Part shown: positions 48,408-57,852 of the stretch, piece after piece
Layout: every line of letters starts with the position of its first letter
How positions within the stretch are numbered: position 1 is the first letter of the stretch
Origin: Polycladomyces zharkentensis
GTDB taxonomy: Bacteria; Bacillota; Bacilli; Thermoactinomycetales; JIR-001
Length of the DNA: 64,000 bases
Direction: 5' to 3'
NCBI RefSeq assembly: GCF_016938855.1
Contig: NZ_JAFHAP010000001.1
Location: 119,501-183,500, forward strand
Position numbers and translations under genes: made by a program
Notes under the pieces: generated by a model
Told to the model about the DNA's origin: nothing
The model's input: only the letters and a program-made list of their open reading frames with translations
Databases searched by the model: none

Positions 48408-49133
48408 TTAATGGTCATGAGCCAGTTTTTGCCCGATGTAAACAACGGCCAACACCGTAAACACATAAGCTTGGATCGTGCCGACGAACAGCGAATACGC
48501 CAGCCAGGGCAACAGCGGCAATGAACCGAACACACCGGCTTTCACCATGATCAGAATCAGCACTTCCCCTGCGAAAATGTTCCCCCACAAACGCAGCGCG
48601 TGGGTCACCGGTTTTGCGATCTCATCGATGATGTGCATCACCACCATCGGAGCGAACGGTTCAAAATAATGCTTCACGTACCGCTTGGCTCCCGAGCGGA
48701 TCCCCATATAGTGTGCAAAAAGTGTGATAGTGACTGCCATGACGACCGGAATGTTGATATCTGCGGTGGGCGATTTCCACCAAGCATAATGCTTGCCTTC
48801 CTCGATCCCGAGAGCCGGAATGGCGTGATGCGCTTCCGTGCTGATGTTGAGGATCAGGCCCAGTTGGTTGGCCACAAACAGGAACAAAAAGAGCGTAAAG
48901 GCGAACCCCACGTATTTCTCCGCCGTCTTCGCGTCCAAACCGATACGGGTGACGCCACGTATGAATTCAATGAGCATTTCAACGAAATTCTGCATTTTCG
49001 TCGGCCGAATGTCCCGTCCACGCGTACCCCATAGAGCGATCAGAAAGACCACGACGCAGGTGACGACGGTCGTGATCATCACGGCTACGTCAAACGTGAG
49101 GCCGAACAAATGAATCTTCGGTGTGAGCTCCAT
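48408..49133 (-). CDS. atpB: ATP synthase F0 a subunit
   Basis: A 241-residue membrane subunit with five or six spans, the proton half-channel. The essential Arg is in HALRLWGNIFAGEVL; the last span contains FVGTIQAYVFTVLAVVYI with the conserved Gln. The ATG at 49133 follows GAGGTGAGAG. The longer ORF upstream is not translated-like and is rejected. Confidence 0.96.
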   Translation of the reverse strand: MELTPKIHLFGLTFDVAVMITTVVTCVVVFLIALWGTRGRDIRPTKMQNFVEMLIEFIRGVTRIGLDAKTAEKYVGFAFTLFLFLFVANQLGLILNISTEAHHAIPALGIEEGKHYAWWKSPTADINIPVVMAVTITLFAHYMGIRSGAKRYVKHYFEPFAPMVVMHIIDEIAKPVTHALRLWGNIFAGEVLILIMVKAGVFGSLPLLPWLAYSLFVGTIQAYVFTVLAVVYIGQKLAHDH

Positions 49134-49141
49134 CCCATCTC

Positions 49142-49537
49142 TCACCTCTTTTCTTTGGAAAATTGGCGCTGAGTGTGCCGTAATCCCACGGCGATGAGGA
49201 GAATATATGGAACCGGTAACCCCAGCAGGACGGACCGGTAATCGATCCACTCGGGAAACCGGACAGCTAACAACATCGGAAACGCCGCCATCAAAAACCG
49301 GTTGACCAAACCTGTTTTGACCCGCCGATTCCCGGACGCGGCGGACGCAATCTGTGCATCAAGGATACGGAGTTTGTGGATGAGGTAGAGGACATTGTAC
49401 AAACCGGCTACGCCACCCATAAAAAAACCCGCAAAAAACGCCTTCCACGACGTCGTCCACCACAAAAACGAAACGAGGGCCAAGAAGATGGAGGTGAGAA
49501 TGGCCGTTTGACGGCGGTAGAGGTTTTGCGCGTCCAT
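49142..49537 (-). CDS. atpI: ATP synthase assembly protein AtpI
   Basis: A 131-residue protein with four hydrophobic segments, second gene of the operon, just before atpB. AtpI helps c-ring assembly. The family is poorly conserved; the call rests on position, length and span pattern (MDAQNLYRRQTAILTSIFLA). Confidence 0.85.
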   Translation of the reverse strand: MDAQNLYRRQTAILTSIFLALVSFLWWTTSWKAFFAGFFMGGVAGLYNVLYLIHKLRILDAQIASAASGNRRVKTGLVNRFLMAAFPMLLAVRFPEWIDYRSVLLGLPVPYILLIAVGLRHTQRQFSKEKR

Positions 49538-49543
49538 TTGGAG

Positions 49544-49762
49544 TCATTCCCTTAATAAAGCCTTGATGGTATAGACAACACTGGCTATACCCAAGATAAA
49601 CCCCAACAACATCCCCGTGACCAAAAGGACAGGTCGGGTGTGCCAACGTTCATCCAACAGCCATCCCAACCAACTGCCCCCGACTGCCAAGAACACCACT
49701 TCCAAGCCAACCATACCAGCGATAGCCATCATTTTCCAGGGATTATCTGTGCTTTCCTTCAC
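49544..49762 (-). CDS. atpZ: AtpZ/AtpI family small membrane protein
   Basis: A 72-residue two-span protein, first gene of the operon. MAIAGMVGLEVVFLAVGGSW and the polar loop LGWLLDERWHTRP match AtpZ (ATPase gene 1), suggested to act with AtpI in ion handling. The GTG at 49762 follows AGAGGGGG. An ATG at 49870 is in frame but would lie only about 8 bases from the predicted transcription start. Confidence 0.8.
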   Translation of the reverse strand: MKESTDNPWKMMAIAGMVGLEVVFLAVGGSWLGWLLDERWHTRPVLLVTGMLLGFILGIASVVYTIKALLRE

Positions 49763-49884
49763 AAAATCCCCCTCTGTATACAGTCTCTTGGCAAACAGGC
49801 AGGATCCAACGGGGGAGGAAACAAACGATCCTTTTTTGTGCTGCAGATCACCTTTTTTCGGGGTGGCCATATTGTTCCCCGTAT

Positions 49885-49914
49885 ATACTATCGAAGCTTC
49901 ACAACCGTTGTCAA
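49885..49914 (-). promoter_or_regulatory. Promoter of the ATP synthase operon
   Basis: Minus-strand TTGACA (49914-49909, perfect), an 18-base spacer and TAGTAT (49890-49885). The predicted leader to the GTG start of atpZ is about 115 bases. Confidence 0.7.
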
Positions 49915-50089
49915 CGCTTCCGCAGACGCAATTTTGAACAAAAAGTCACATTTTGATCAACTGATCCAAACGCTGGCGGCAGTTGTTTCTGCAGGGTGAG
50001 ATGGCAGAGAATCCCTTGTTCAATCCGCTCCAATCGGGGCTGTCAAGATTTTGCCATGATCTGCACCCTCTTTTTCCCTTTCAGTTTGT

Positions 50090-50286
50090 CCAATATGAGA
50101 TGTCGATAGTCGAAGCGAACCGTCGTTTTCGCACATCCATCTGCCCTGCAAGGAAGCAGATCCAGGTCGCTTTGTAACGGGGGGCGCGGGGTGCGAGCAA
50201 AGTACGCTTCATTCCCGCGCTTTTCCGGTTCTCCGCTCAATGGGCTTAAAAACCGACTTGTCAGGAAAACGGTGCGGCTTGATGAA
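50090..50286 (+). repeat. Repeat family B, copy 5 (partial)
   Basis: Contains CTGCCCTGCAAGGAAGCAG, GCAAAGTACGCTTC and CGCTTTTCCGGTTCTCCGCTC, matching parts of other B copies, but the termini are not clear. It stands directly before copy 4 in the same orientation, so the two form a tandem pair. Confidence 0.55.
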
Positions 50287-50289
50287 TGA

Positions 50290-50495
50290 CCAGACGCGCT
50301 CACTGTCCCATTGCTTTCCCGGCTCACTCCACCTGTGCCCTGCAAGGAAGCAGGCCATGACCGCTCCGACCCGGAGCGCGGGACGCGGCAAAGTACGCTT
50401 CGCTTTGAGGCGGTCCGCGATTTCCATCCTGCGCTTTCCGGGTCTTCGCTCGCCTGGGTAACCATTTGCTCCCTTACGGATTTACCAGACACGCC
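50290..50495 (+). repeat. Repeat family B, copy 4
   Basis: Shares with copy 2 the block CTGCAAGGAAGCAGG-CATG-CCGCT and the right end ACCAGACACGCC. The stem is kept: GACCCGGA (50368-50375) with TCCGGGTC (50437-50444). In copy 2 the same positions read GACCCGAA and TTCGGGTC, an A-T to G-C exchange on both arms. Confidence 0.75.
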
Positions 50496-50651
50496 CTAGC
50501 CCGCGTTTTCACTCATGGTCCGTTCCTCCGCTTTGTCGGCTCCTAAAAGCCGCTCAACCGGAAAAACATCTCCCCCTGCATAATCATCATTGCGATCAGA
50601 TTTCATTCCGGGCTTCTCCCTACCATCCGTTTGTTAACCGCATTCTTTCTT

Positions 50652-51281
50652 TTATTTCGTACCGAAAAGACGGTCGCCCGCATCTCCCAGTCCGGGGACG
50701 ATGTAGCTTTTCTCATTCAGCTTCTCATCCACCGCCGCAACATAGATATCCACGTCATCATGCTCACGGTGAACGCGTTCGATCCCTTCCGGCGCGGCGA
50801 TCAAACACATCAACTTCATATTGCGTGCGCCCATTTCTTTCAAGATGCGCAGAGCCGCAGCGGCGGAACCGCCCGTTGCCAGCATCGGGTCGATGACGAT
50901 CAGATCGCGCTCCCCGATGTCAGACGGCATTTTGGAATAATACTGAACCGGCTCCAGCGTTTCCGGATCGCGATACAATCCCAGATGCCCCACTTTCGCC
51001 GTCGGGATCAGGCGCAAAATGCCGTCCACCATTCCCAAGCCGGCCCGCAGGATCGGCACCAATCCCAACTTTTTGCCGGAAAGCACCTTGCACTTGGCCG
51101 GCGCTACCGGCGTTTCCACAGTCACTTCCTCCAACGGCATGTCCCGCGTGATCTCGTAGGCCATCAGGGCCGATACTTCTTCCACCAGTTCGCGAAACTC
51201 TTTCGTGCCGGTTCGCTTGTCGCGTATATAGGTCAATTTGTGTTGAATCAACGGATGATCAAACACATACACATGTCCCAT
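50652..51281 (-). CDS. upp: Uracil phosphoribosyltransferase
   Basis: A 209-residue salvage enzyme that makes UMP from uracil and PRPP. The PRPP loop [17 protein letters not shown] and the uracil-binding C-terminal [17 protein letters not shown] are present. It starts [20 protein letters not shown]. Located between glyA and atp as in Bacillus, but separated from both by repeats. Confidence 0.97.
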   Translation of the reverse strand: MGHVYVFDHPLIQHKLTYIRDKRTGTKEFRELVEEVSALMAYEITRDMPLEEVTVETPVAPAKCKVLSGKKLGLVPILRAGLGMVDGILRLIPTAKVGHLGLYRDPETLEPVQYYSKMPSDIGERDLIVIDPMLATGGSAAAALRILKEMGARNMKLMCLIAAPEGIERVHREHDDVDIYVAAVDEKLNEKSYIVPGLGDAGDRLFGTK

Positions 51282-51349
51282 GATGGTTCACTCCCTTCGG
51301 ATTCCTTCCACATTGTACAGGTCTTCCGGGCCGTTTGTCCATTTTGAGT

Positions 51350-51545
51350 CCGATCCTGTCGCGTGCATCTTTTTCCAGAACCGCTCCCCATGCGACCTGC
51401 AAGGGAGGTTGCCAAGGCCGCCAGTAACCCGGGGTGCAGGACACGGGCGTACACTTCTTCATTTCCGCGCTTTTTTCGATTCTCCGCTCATTCGGTCTTG
51501 AGAACTCGCCTATCAGGGAATGTGTTGCCGCCTGATCGAATGAAC
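51350..51545 (+). repeat. Repeat family B, copy 6 (diverged)
   Basis: Keeps GACCTGCAAGG, GGGTGCAGGACACGGGCGTAC, TTCCGCGCTTTTTTCGATTCTCCGCTC in family order. It lies upstream of upp. Confidence 0.55.
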
Positions 51546-51605
51546 ATTCCCCAAAAACAGGATATCACCCCAAAAAAAGACTGCCGCATCGTACGGCAGG
51601 CACGT

Positions 51606-51765
51606 TGTTGACAAAAACCGATCCCCGTCTAAGCTCCACATTCAGCGGCAAAATCAGCGCTCTCTCATCCAAAAGAGAGTGGCCGTTTTCACACGAGTGT
51701 CCGTTGGGCTGTCGAAAGAGGAGCGAGAGGGAAAACATCACCCGAGAAATCAAGAGCAGTTTCAC
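51606..51765 (-). repeat. Repeat family A, copy 5
   Basis: On the minus strand it reads GTTTTCCCTCTCGCTCCT, then a family middle with GAAAACGGCCACTCTC, and ends in TTTTTGTCAACAAC. It stands back to back with B copy 6 between upp and glyA. A further TTTTGACAAAGTTCG at 51788 may be the edge of another copy; 51780-51906 holds no gene. Confidence 0.65.
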
Positions 51766-51906
51766 AGCCGCATCATACGGCAGATCGCTTTTGACAAAGT
51801 TCGGCGAACATCATTGTTTCGATTGCCGCTTTTTCAGGGTGGGTCGTTCCCTCCAATCGGGAAAACCCACCCTTGTTTCATTTGGATGATCACTTCATGA
51901 TGCGGT

Positions 51907-53157
51907 TTATAACTTCAAATCGGGATACAGCGGGAACTTGGCGGTCAATCGGGACACACGCTGACGCGCTTGATCCTGTGCTTGGGCGTCATCCGGATTT
52001 TTCAGGACCAGCGACATGATGTCGGCGATTTCTTCCATCGCTTCCTCATCCATTCCCCGTGACGTGACTGCCGGTGTACCGATCCTGATACCACTGGTGA
52101 CAAACGGACTCTCCGGATCGAAGGGGATGGCATTTTTGTTGACGGTGATACCCACTTCGTCCAAGAGGTGCTCCGCCTGTTTCCCGGTCAAGTTCAAGTT
52201 GCGGACATCGATCAGGATCAAGTGGTTGTCCGTACCGCCGGAAATCAGTTGGAATCCGCGTTCGGTCAGTGCTTGTGCCAAACGGGCCGCATTGTTGACG
52301 ACTCTGGCCGAGTAATCTTTGAACGAATCGGAAAGTGCCTCGGCAAAAGCCACCGCTTTGGCCGCAATCACATGCATCAACGGACCGCCTTGGATGCCGG
52401 GGAAGATCGACTTGTCAATCTGTTTGGCGTATTTCTCCTTGCACAAAATCATTCCGCCCCGGGGACCGCGCAACGTTTTGTGCGTGGTGGTCGTAACAAA
52501 ATCGGCATACGGAACCGGGTTGGGATGATGTCCCGTCGCCACCAGACCGGCGATGTGCGCCATATCGACCATCAACAGGCAACCTGCTTCATCGGCGATC
52601 TCCCGCAGCTTGGCGAAATCGATCGTCCGCGGATAGGCACTGGCGCCGGCGACCAGCAATTTCGGTTTGTGTTCGAGGGCCAGGCGACGCACTTCTTCAT
52701 AATCGATCCGATGCGTTTCGGGATCGACGCCATAAGCGACAAATTTGTACAACTTTCCGGAAAAGTTGACCGGACTGCCGTGGGTCAAATGACCGCCGTG
52801 GGCCAGGTTCATCCCCAGTACCGTATCGCCGGGTTCCAACACGGCGAAATAAACGGCCATGTTGGCTTGCGCCCCCGAGTGCGGTTGCACATTGGCATGT
52901 TCCGCACCGAACAGCTTTTTCGCCCGCTCACGGGCCAGATCCTCCACGATGTCCACATATTCGCAACCGCCGTAGTACCGTTTTCCGGGATACCCTTCCG
53001 CATATTTGTTGGTCAGCACGGTTCCCAACGCTTCCAGCACCGCACGGCTGACAAAGTTTTCAGACGCAATCAGTTCGATTTTTCCTTGTTGACGGGCCAA
53101 CTCGCTTGCGATGGCTTCCGCCGTTTCCGGGTCTGTTTGCCGAATGTGTTCCAGCAC
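51907..53157 (-). CDS. glyA: Serine hydroxymethyltransferase
   Basis: A 416-residue PLP enzyme that interconverts serine and glycine and charges tetrahydrofolate with a one-carbon unit. The PLP Lys is in [30 protein letters not shown] and [10 protein letters not shown] are typical. A GTG at 53157 lies 8 bases after AAGGAGG and gives the usual length; the 12-residue-longer ORF would place that site inside the gene. Confidence 0.96.
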   Translation of the reverse strand: MLEHIRQTDPETAEAIASELARQQGKIELIASENFVSRAVLEALGTVLTNKYAEGYPGKRYYGGCEYVDIVEDLARERAKKLFGAEHANVQPHSGAQANMAVYFAVLEPGDTVLGMNLAHGGHLTHGSPVNFSGKLYKFVAYGVDPETHRIDYEEVRRLALEHKPKLLVAGASAYPRTIDFAKLREIADEAGCLLMVDMAHIAGLVATGHHPNPVPYADFVTTTTHKTLRGPRGGMILCKEKYAKQIDKSIFPGIQGGPLMHVIAAKAVAFAEALSDSFKDYSARVVNNAARLAQALTERGFQLISGGTDNHLILIDVRNLNLTGKQAEHLLDEVGITVNKNAIPFDPESPFVTSGIRIGTPAVTSRGMDEEAMEEIADIMSLVLKNPDDAQAQDQARQRVSRLTAKFPLYPDLKL

Positions 53158-53262
53158 CGACTTCTCCTCCTTTTTCACGTGCCATTCGTTCACTATCTTA
53201 TCATGTCCGGCACTTCCGACAAAGTGGAATCAAAATCTTGCCTGCCTCGTGATCCAGTGCGA

Positions 53263-53826
53263 TCAATGTTGCAACGTATAGACGGCACGGGCACCGCCAA
53301 TCAATTTGGGACGTGTTTTGGCCATCGTCACATGCGCTTCCCCGATCTGCCGACAACTGGGGCGCACCGGTACGGCTACCGGCTTCAAGTGCATGCCGAT
53401 CAACGTGTCGCCGATGTCGATCCCGGCGTCGGCACGCACACTTTCCACTATGACCGCATCATCCAGATGCCGGTAAGCATAGGCAGCCATCGCACCGCCC
53501 GCTTTCGGTACGGGAACGACCGTTACCTCTTCCAAATGAAACCGTTCCATGGTTTCCCTGCGAACCACCAAGGCCCGGTTCAGGTGTTCACAACATTGAA
53601 ATGCGAGATGAAAGCCGTATTTCTTTTGGGCTTCCATCAATTCTTGAAAGATGGCCCTGGCTACTTCGTCATTCCCAGCGGTACCGATCCGCTTCCCGAT
53701 TACCTCGCTGGTACTGACGCCGACCACCAACAGATGACGTTCATCCAACGGCTTCCCGGCCATCAATTCATCCACCAGCCGCATCACCTGTCCGGGGGTG
53801 AAGAGATCCGGTTTGGTCTCACTCAT
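53263..53826 (-). CDS. ywlG: TIGR01440 family protein YwlG
   Basis: A 187-residue cytoplasmic protein of the YwlG/DUF436 family, found next to glyA in many Firmicutes. The family segments [13 protein letters not shown] and [11 protein letters not shown] are clear. The biochemical role is unknown. The ATG at 53826 follows GGAGGAG. Confidence 0.88.
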   Translation of the reverse strand: MSETKPDLFTPGQVMRLVDELMAGKPLDERHLLVVGVSTSEVIGKRIGTAGNDEVARAIFQELMEAQKKYGFHLAFQCCEHLNRALVVRRETMERFHLEEVTVVPVPKAGGAMAAYAYRHLDDAVIVESVRADAGIDIGDTLIGMHLKPVAVPVRPSCRQIGEAHVTMAKTRPKLIGGARAVYTLQH

Positions 53827-53833
53827 ACCCCGC

Positions 53834-54271
53834 TCACTCCTCCAACGCTCCAATCTTTTCTACCCGGCGTTGATGGCGGCCTCCCGCGAATTCCGTCTCC
53901 AGGAACACCTCCACGATCTCCCGTGCCAGCCCGGGACCGACGACACGCTCACCGATTGCCAACACATTGGCATCATTGTGCTCCCGGCTCATCCGGGCGG
54001 AAAAGGTGTCGCTCACCACGGCGCAACGAACACCCTTCACCTTGTTTGCCGCGATCGACATGCCGATTCCCGTCCCGCAGACAAGGATGCCCCGATCGAA
54101 TTCCTTTTTGGCCACCCGTTCGGCCACAGGCTGCGCATAATCGGGATAATCGACGGAATCCGGGCAATCACATCCCACATCTTCGAAGGCGATCCCCTTT
54201 TCTTGCAACCATTGTTTGATTTCCTCCTTCAAACGGTAACCGCCATGATCCGAACCGATAATCACTCGCAT
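53834..54271 (-). CDS. rpiB: Ribose-5-phosphate isomerase B
   Basis: A 145-residue sugar-phosphate isomerase of the RpiB/LacAB family. The start [19 protein letters not shown], the catalytic Cys in [16 protein letters not shown] and [13 protein letters not shown] are diagnostic. It converts ribose-5-phosphate to ribulose-5-phosphate. It corresponds to YwlF of Bacillus. Confidence 0.95.
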   Translation of the reverse strand: MRVIIGSDHGGYRLKEEIKQWLQEKGIAFEDVGCDCPDSVDYPDYAQPVAERVAKKEFDRGILVCGTGIGMSIAANKVKGVRCAVVSDTFSARMSREHNDANVLAIGERVVGPGLAREIVEVFLETEFAGGRHQRRVEKIGALEE

Positions 54272-54502
54272 TCGACCGCCTCCTGTTGTTCATCCTCTAC
54301 GATCATAGTATACCCGGTTGCCGCTCTGCGAGGTAGACCGACCTTTCCTGGGAAATATTTTCGCTCGCCCAATTTTCGTCCATATAAAATGCGGGGGCTG
54401 TCTCCCTCCCGCTACTGCGACGGTTGGAAAACGGCTCCCGCATTGCATCCGGCTTTCTGAACCACCCATTACGGTATGCGGAATCCGCGTCAGCGGAGAA
54501 CA

Positions 54503-55123
54503 TCAGCCCCGCTTCGCCGTTTCTCCACGCAGACGGTCAATCAACCGTTTCAGCAGTTCTTCCAACTCTTCTGCGCACCGCTCATACACCTCCACTGATC
54601 CTCCAAACGGATCGGCCACATCCAAATCACCCAACCGCTCCTGCAATCGGGTCCATAACCGCTCTTCCCGTTCCCGCAGGGAACGCATGGCATCGTCATC
54701 GGACTTTTTCTGTCCCAATGCCTCCATGGTGGCCAGTTCCGCCCGTATTCCGTCCAACTCCCGGATCAGTGCTTCCGTATCCGCGTCGGACAACACGTAT
54801 TCCTTCAATGTGTACGCCTTTCCGATAGTCTGTGGGTAAAAGGCGGTCAACATTTGTTTGTGTCCCGTGGTCATGGTCAGGATCAAATCAGCCCACTCCA
54901 ACAGCTCAGGTTGAATCGAGCGCGACCGGTGGTCATGATCGATGCCTTTTTTCTTCAACACCTCAACGGCATGACGGGAAGCAGACATCCCATCCATCGC
55001 CGACACGCCGGCGGAACGCACCTCCACTTTAAGACCCGCTTCCCGTGCCAAACGGCGAAACAATGCTTCAGCCATCGGACTGCGACAGGTATTTCCCGTA
55101 CAAACGAACAAGATGCGTTTCAC
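54503..55123 (-). CDS. ywlE: Low-molecular-weight protein (arginine) phosphatase YwlE, with an insertion
   Basis: A 206-residue phosphatase. The P-loop CTGNTCRS (Cys nucleophile; the Thr that selects phosphoarginine) is at residues ~8-15, and the general-acid Asp is in DPFGGS. YwlE in Bacillus removes phosphoarginine made by McsB. This protein is about 50 residues longer because a charged, probably helical segment (from LSDADTEAL to RLGDLDV) is inserted before DPFGGS. GTG at 55123 lies 5 bases after GGGGGTG. Confidence 0.88.
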   Translation of the reverse strand: MKRILFVCTGNTCRSPMAEALFRRLAREAGLKVEVRSAGVSAMDGMSASRHAVEVLKKKGIDHDHRSRSIQPELLEWADLILTMTTGHKQMLTAFYPQTIGKAYTLKEYVLSDADTEALIRELDGIRAELATMEALGQKKSDDDAMRSLREREERLWTRLQERLGDLDVADPFGGSVEVYERCAEELEELLKRLIDRLRGETAKRG

Positions 55124-55145
55124 CCGTTCACCCCCTGTCTTCCCA

Positions 55146-55868
55146 TTATCCATGAATGACGTGGATCATATACATCAAAAACATACCACAGATTGCCCCG
55201 CTCAACGCCCACTTGTGATCCAACATCCATGCCCGGGGTGCCACTTCACGCATCATCATCCCCGTCATCACCGTAATTGCCAGCATGAGTCCCACTGCAA
55301 TCACATCCGGTGCATCTCGCCACCGACCTGTTCCCATCCAGGTCCCGACAGGCAGCGCACTACCGGCAAGGAGACTGTAGGCCAGCACCGTCATGCGGGG
55401 TCGGCGCGCCGCCATCATCGGTAAGGCCATGCCGATGCCCTCGGGTACATTGTGCAGTGCCAGCGCGATGACCAGCGCAATTCCCGTTTCCTTGTGGAGA
55501 TCAAACCCGACTCCGATGGCGGCCCCCTCAGGAAGGTTGTGCAAAATCACGGTGACAGCCATCACATTGCCGACCCGTCTCATCCCATGTTCGGATGACT
55601 CAAAAGACGTCGGTGAACTGTGGCGATGAAACAGCAATATCCACAACATGCCCAATGAAATTCCCATCACGACATGCGGCCAAGATCCCCAGATCCAAAC
55701 CAACGGGAACAGGTGCAACAGCGCCACAAACAACATTGCGCCTGCTGACAACCCCAATGCCGCTGCCAATCCGCGCTCGGAAAGCGGCTTCCCTCTCCCG
55801 ATCACCATGGCTGCACCCGCTACCGTCGTCAAACCGGAGCACATGCTGAAAAACAGCGCCTCATTCAT
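55146..55868 (-). CDS. ZIP family divalent metal transporter
   Basis: A 240-residue membrane protein with about eight spans. The ZIP metal-site motifs HNLPEGAAIG and HNVPEGIGMA lie on adjacent spans. ZIP proteins bring zinc, iron or manganese into the cytoplasm. It is placed between mntP and ywlE, where Bacillus has no such gene, so it is an addition to the conserved row. Confidence 0.88.
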   Translation of the reverse strand: MNEALFFSMCSGLTTVAGAAMVIGRGKPLSERGLAAALGLSAGAMLFVALLHLFPLVWIWGSWPHVVMGISLGMLWILLFHRHSSPTSFESSEHGMRRVGNVMAVTVILHNLPEGAAIGVGFDLHKETGIALVIALALHNVPEGIGMALPMMAARRPRMTVLAYSLLAGSALPVGTWMGTGRWRDAPDVIAVGLMLAITVMTGMMMREVAPRAWMLDHKWALSGAICGMFLMYMIHVIHG

Positions 55869-55880
55869 CCCGAGCGCCCC

Positions 55881-56444
55881 TTACCATAGGAATTGCACAC
55901 CCAGATACAACAGGATCGCTCCGCCGAAAATTTCTCCGTATTCCCCGATCCAAGTGCCAGCCCGCCGCCCTGCCGCCATTCCCAAAATACCCAAAGTTCC
56001 GCCCGATACACCGGACAACAGCGCGGCGCTGATCATGTTGCTGTGAAACAAACCCAACGATAACCCGGCTGAAAGTGAATCCAGACTGACGCTCAACGCA
56101 AACAGGATCATACCCCAAAAAGAATTGTGATGCAGTATCGTACACTCGTCTGATCCCCGGAATCCCTGCACCAACATGTTGACACCGAGAAAACACAACA
56201 AGCCACCGCCCACCATCGCGGCGAGATTCCCGACAAGGACGCTGAGATACCGCCCCATTCCCATCCCAAATAAAGGGAGTAACACGTGAAACATTCCGAT
56301 CACGCCACTGATCATGAGTGCCCTGGAACGGCGGATTCCCCTCAATCCCAATCCCACCCCGAGGGAGAACGCATCCATGCCCAATGCGACGGCAATCAAA
56401 ATCAAGGTCATCCATTGTCCCCATTGCGGCAAGGAAAGACTCAC
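55881..56444 (-). CDS. mntP: Manganese efflux pump MntP
   Basis: A 187-residue, six-span protein. The two repeats ALGMDAFSLGVGLG and SVSLDSLSAGLSLG each hold the metal-binding Asp of MntP. It exports Mn2+. GTG at 56444 follows GGAGGAG; the longer ORF has no start signal. It corresponds to YwlD in Bacillus. No Mn2+ riboswitch was recognised upstream. Confidence 0.9.
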   Translation of the reverse strand: MSLSLPQWGQWMTLILIAVALGMDAFSLGVGLGLRGIRRSRALMISGVIGMFHVLLPLFGMGMGRYLSVLVGNLAAMVGGGLLCFLGVNMLVQGFRGSDECTILHHNSFWGMILFALSVSLDSLSAGLSLGLFHSNMISAALLSGVSGGTLGILGMAAGRRAGTWIGEYGEIFGGAILLYLGVQFLW

Positions 56445-56545
56445 GTCATCTCCTCCCCCGTGCCTGTCCCGCTTGTCTTCACATGGATATGCGGGCAGAA
56501 CCGGAAAAAGAACAAAGGCCGGGGGCATGCATGTTTCCGGGCAAA

Positions 56546-56574
56546 GAAAAAATGACGGGAATTCGGTCCCGTCA
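56546..56574 (-). terminator. Terminator of the ywlC transcript
   Basis: Minus-strand TGACGGGA / TCCCGTCA stem followed by TTTTTT lies between ywlC and mntP, so mntP and the genes after it need another promoter. Confidence 0.8.
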
Positions 56575-56589
56575 GACAAAGCCCCTGAA

Positions 56590-56725
56590 TCCGTTTCCCG
56601 TCCCTCTCCATTTCAACAGCCGGAGTGGGCGGGAATTCGGGTCCGCCCCCTATAAAGAGGATGGCCGTTTTCCGCAACCAACGTTGGAGCTGCTGAAAGA
56701 ACAGCGAAAAAGAAACGGCACACCC
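56590..56725 (-). repeat. Repeat family A, copy 6
   Basis: On the minus strand it reads GTGCCGTTTCTTTTTCGCTG, GGAAAACGGCCATCCTCTTTA and then GGACCCGAATTCCCGCC, the family order. It lies between ywlC and its terminator. Confidence 0.6.
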
Positions 56726-56751
56726 CGAAATCGCGGGTGGCCGGAAATCCG

Positions 56752-57852
56752 TCAGCAATCTCCGCGGGAATCCTCCTCCGCATGGATGATTCGCCCTTCT
56801 GCCGCTTTTCGCAGGCGGTTCATCACCGTAAACCAGATTCCGTCATCGGGGAAGGATTCCGCCAAAATATAATCAGCTCCCAATTCGTCAAACCGACGCA
56901 AGGCGGCGTACAAACCGCGGGCCACGCTATCGGGTTCGGACCGTTTGCCGCAAGAAACCACCCAATCCGCTTCATAGCGCATCAATCGCTCATCCGTGGT
57001 CAGAATGCCGACTCGCCGCCCTTGTGCGGCGGCATCATCGGCCAAACGCTGAATGGTGCGCATCATATCGGCTTCCGTTCCTGTCACCAACCACATCTCG
57101 CCGTTCGGGGCGTAGTGGCGGTATTTCATACCCGGCGACCGGGGACGCTGCACTTCCGCTTGCAACCCGGGATCTACACGCACCTCACCGACTGCGTCCT
57201 TCAGCGCTTCCAACGGAATGCCACCCGGCCGCAGCAAGATCGGTACCTTCTCCGTCACATCGACAACGGTGGATTCCACACCGACACCCGCCGGACCGCC
57301 ATCAAGCAACCCGTCAATCTTTCCGGCAAGATCTTCCCATACATGCTCCGCCTCCGTCGGGCTGGGGCGCCCGGAACGATTGGCGCTGGGCGCCGCAACC
57401 GGCACACCCGTCTCCTGGAGCAATGCGAGGGCCACCGGGTGGGAGGGCATCCGCACCCCGACAGTATGCAGCCCGGCAGTCACCGAGGGAGCAACCGTGC
57501 CCCGGTGAGGAAGAATCAAGGTCAACGGACCTGGCCAAAACCGCTCGATCAAAACCCGTCCGGCATCCGGCAAAGCGGAAACCAGCCCATCCAACTGATC
57601 CCGTTCGCCGATATGCACAATCAACGGATTGTCACTCGGCCGTCCTTTGGCCTGGAAGATTTTCATGACCGCTTCATCGGACCTGGCATCTGCACCCAAT
57701 CCGTATACGGTTTCCGTGGGGAACGCGACCAATTTCCCCTCCCGCAACATGGCGGCCGCTTCCCGAATGCCGATTTCCCGTTTCAATTGATCCACCGAAG
57801 CGTGCGGTTGTTCTATGGTCCATCTCCTGGTTTTTACTTGCACTGCCGTCAC
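56752..57852 (-). CDS. ywlC: Threonylcarbamoyl-AMP synthase (Sua5/YwlC)
   Basis: A 366-residue enzyme that makes threonylcarbamoyl-AMP for the t6A modification of tRNA. The YrdC-like core (AFPTETVYGLGADA, KGRPSDNPL, VAAPSANRSG) is at residues ~25-225, followed by the Sua5 C-terminal domain. The start is uncertain: GTG 57852 overlaps the ywlB stop, and GTG 57843 is a shorter option. Confidence 0.93.
   Translation of the reverse strand: MTAVQVKTRRWTIEQPHASVDQLKREIGIREAAAMLREGKLVAFPTETVYGLGADARSDEAVMKIFQAKGRPSDNPLIVHIGERDQLDGLVSALPDAGRVLIERFWPGPLTLILPHRGTVAPSVTAGLHTVGVRMPSHPVALALLQETGVPVAAPSANRSGRPSPTEAEHVWEDLAGKIDGLLDGGPAGVGVESTVVDVTEKVPILLRPGGIPLEALKDAVGEVRVDPGLQAEVQRPRSPGMKYRHYAPNGEMWLVTGTEADMMRTIQRLADDAAAQGRRVGILTTDERLMRYEADWVVSCGKRSEPDSVARGLYAALRRFDELGADYILAESFPDDGIWFTVMNRLRKAAEGRIIHAEEDSRGDC

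Noticed and set aside
52168-54219. 683-residue plus-strand open frame opposite glyA, ywlG and rpiB
   Set aside because: Spans three real minus-strand genes and their gaps; no start signal and no recognisable domain.
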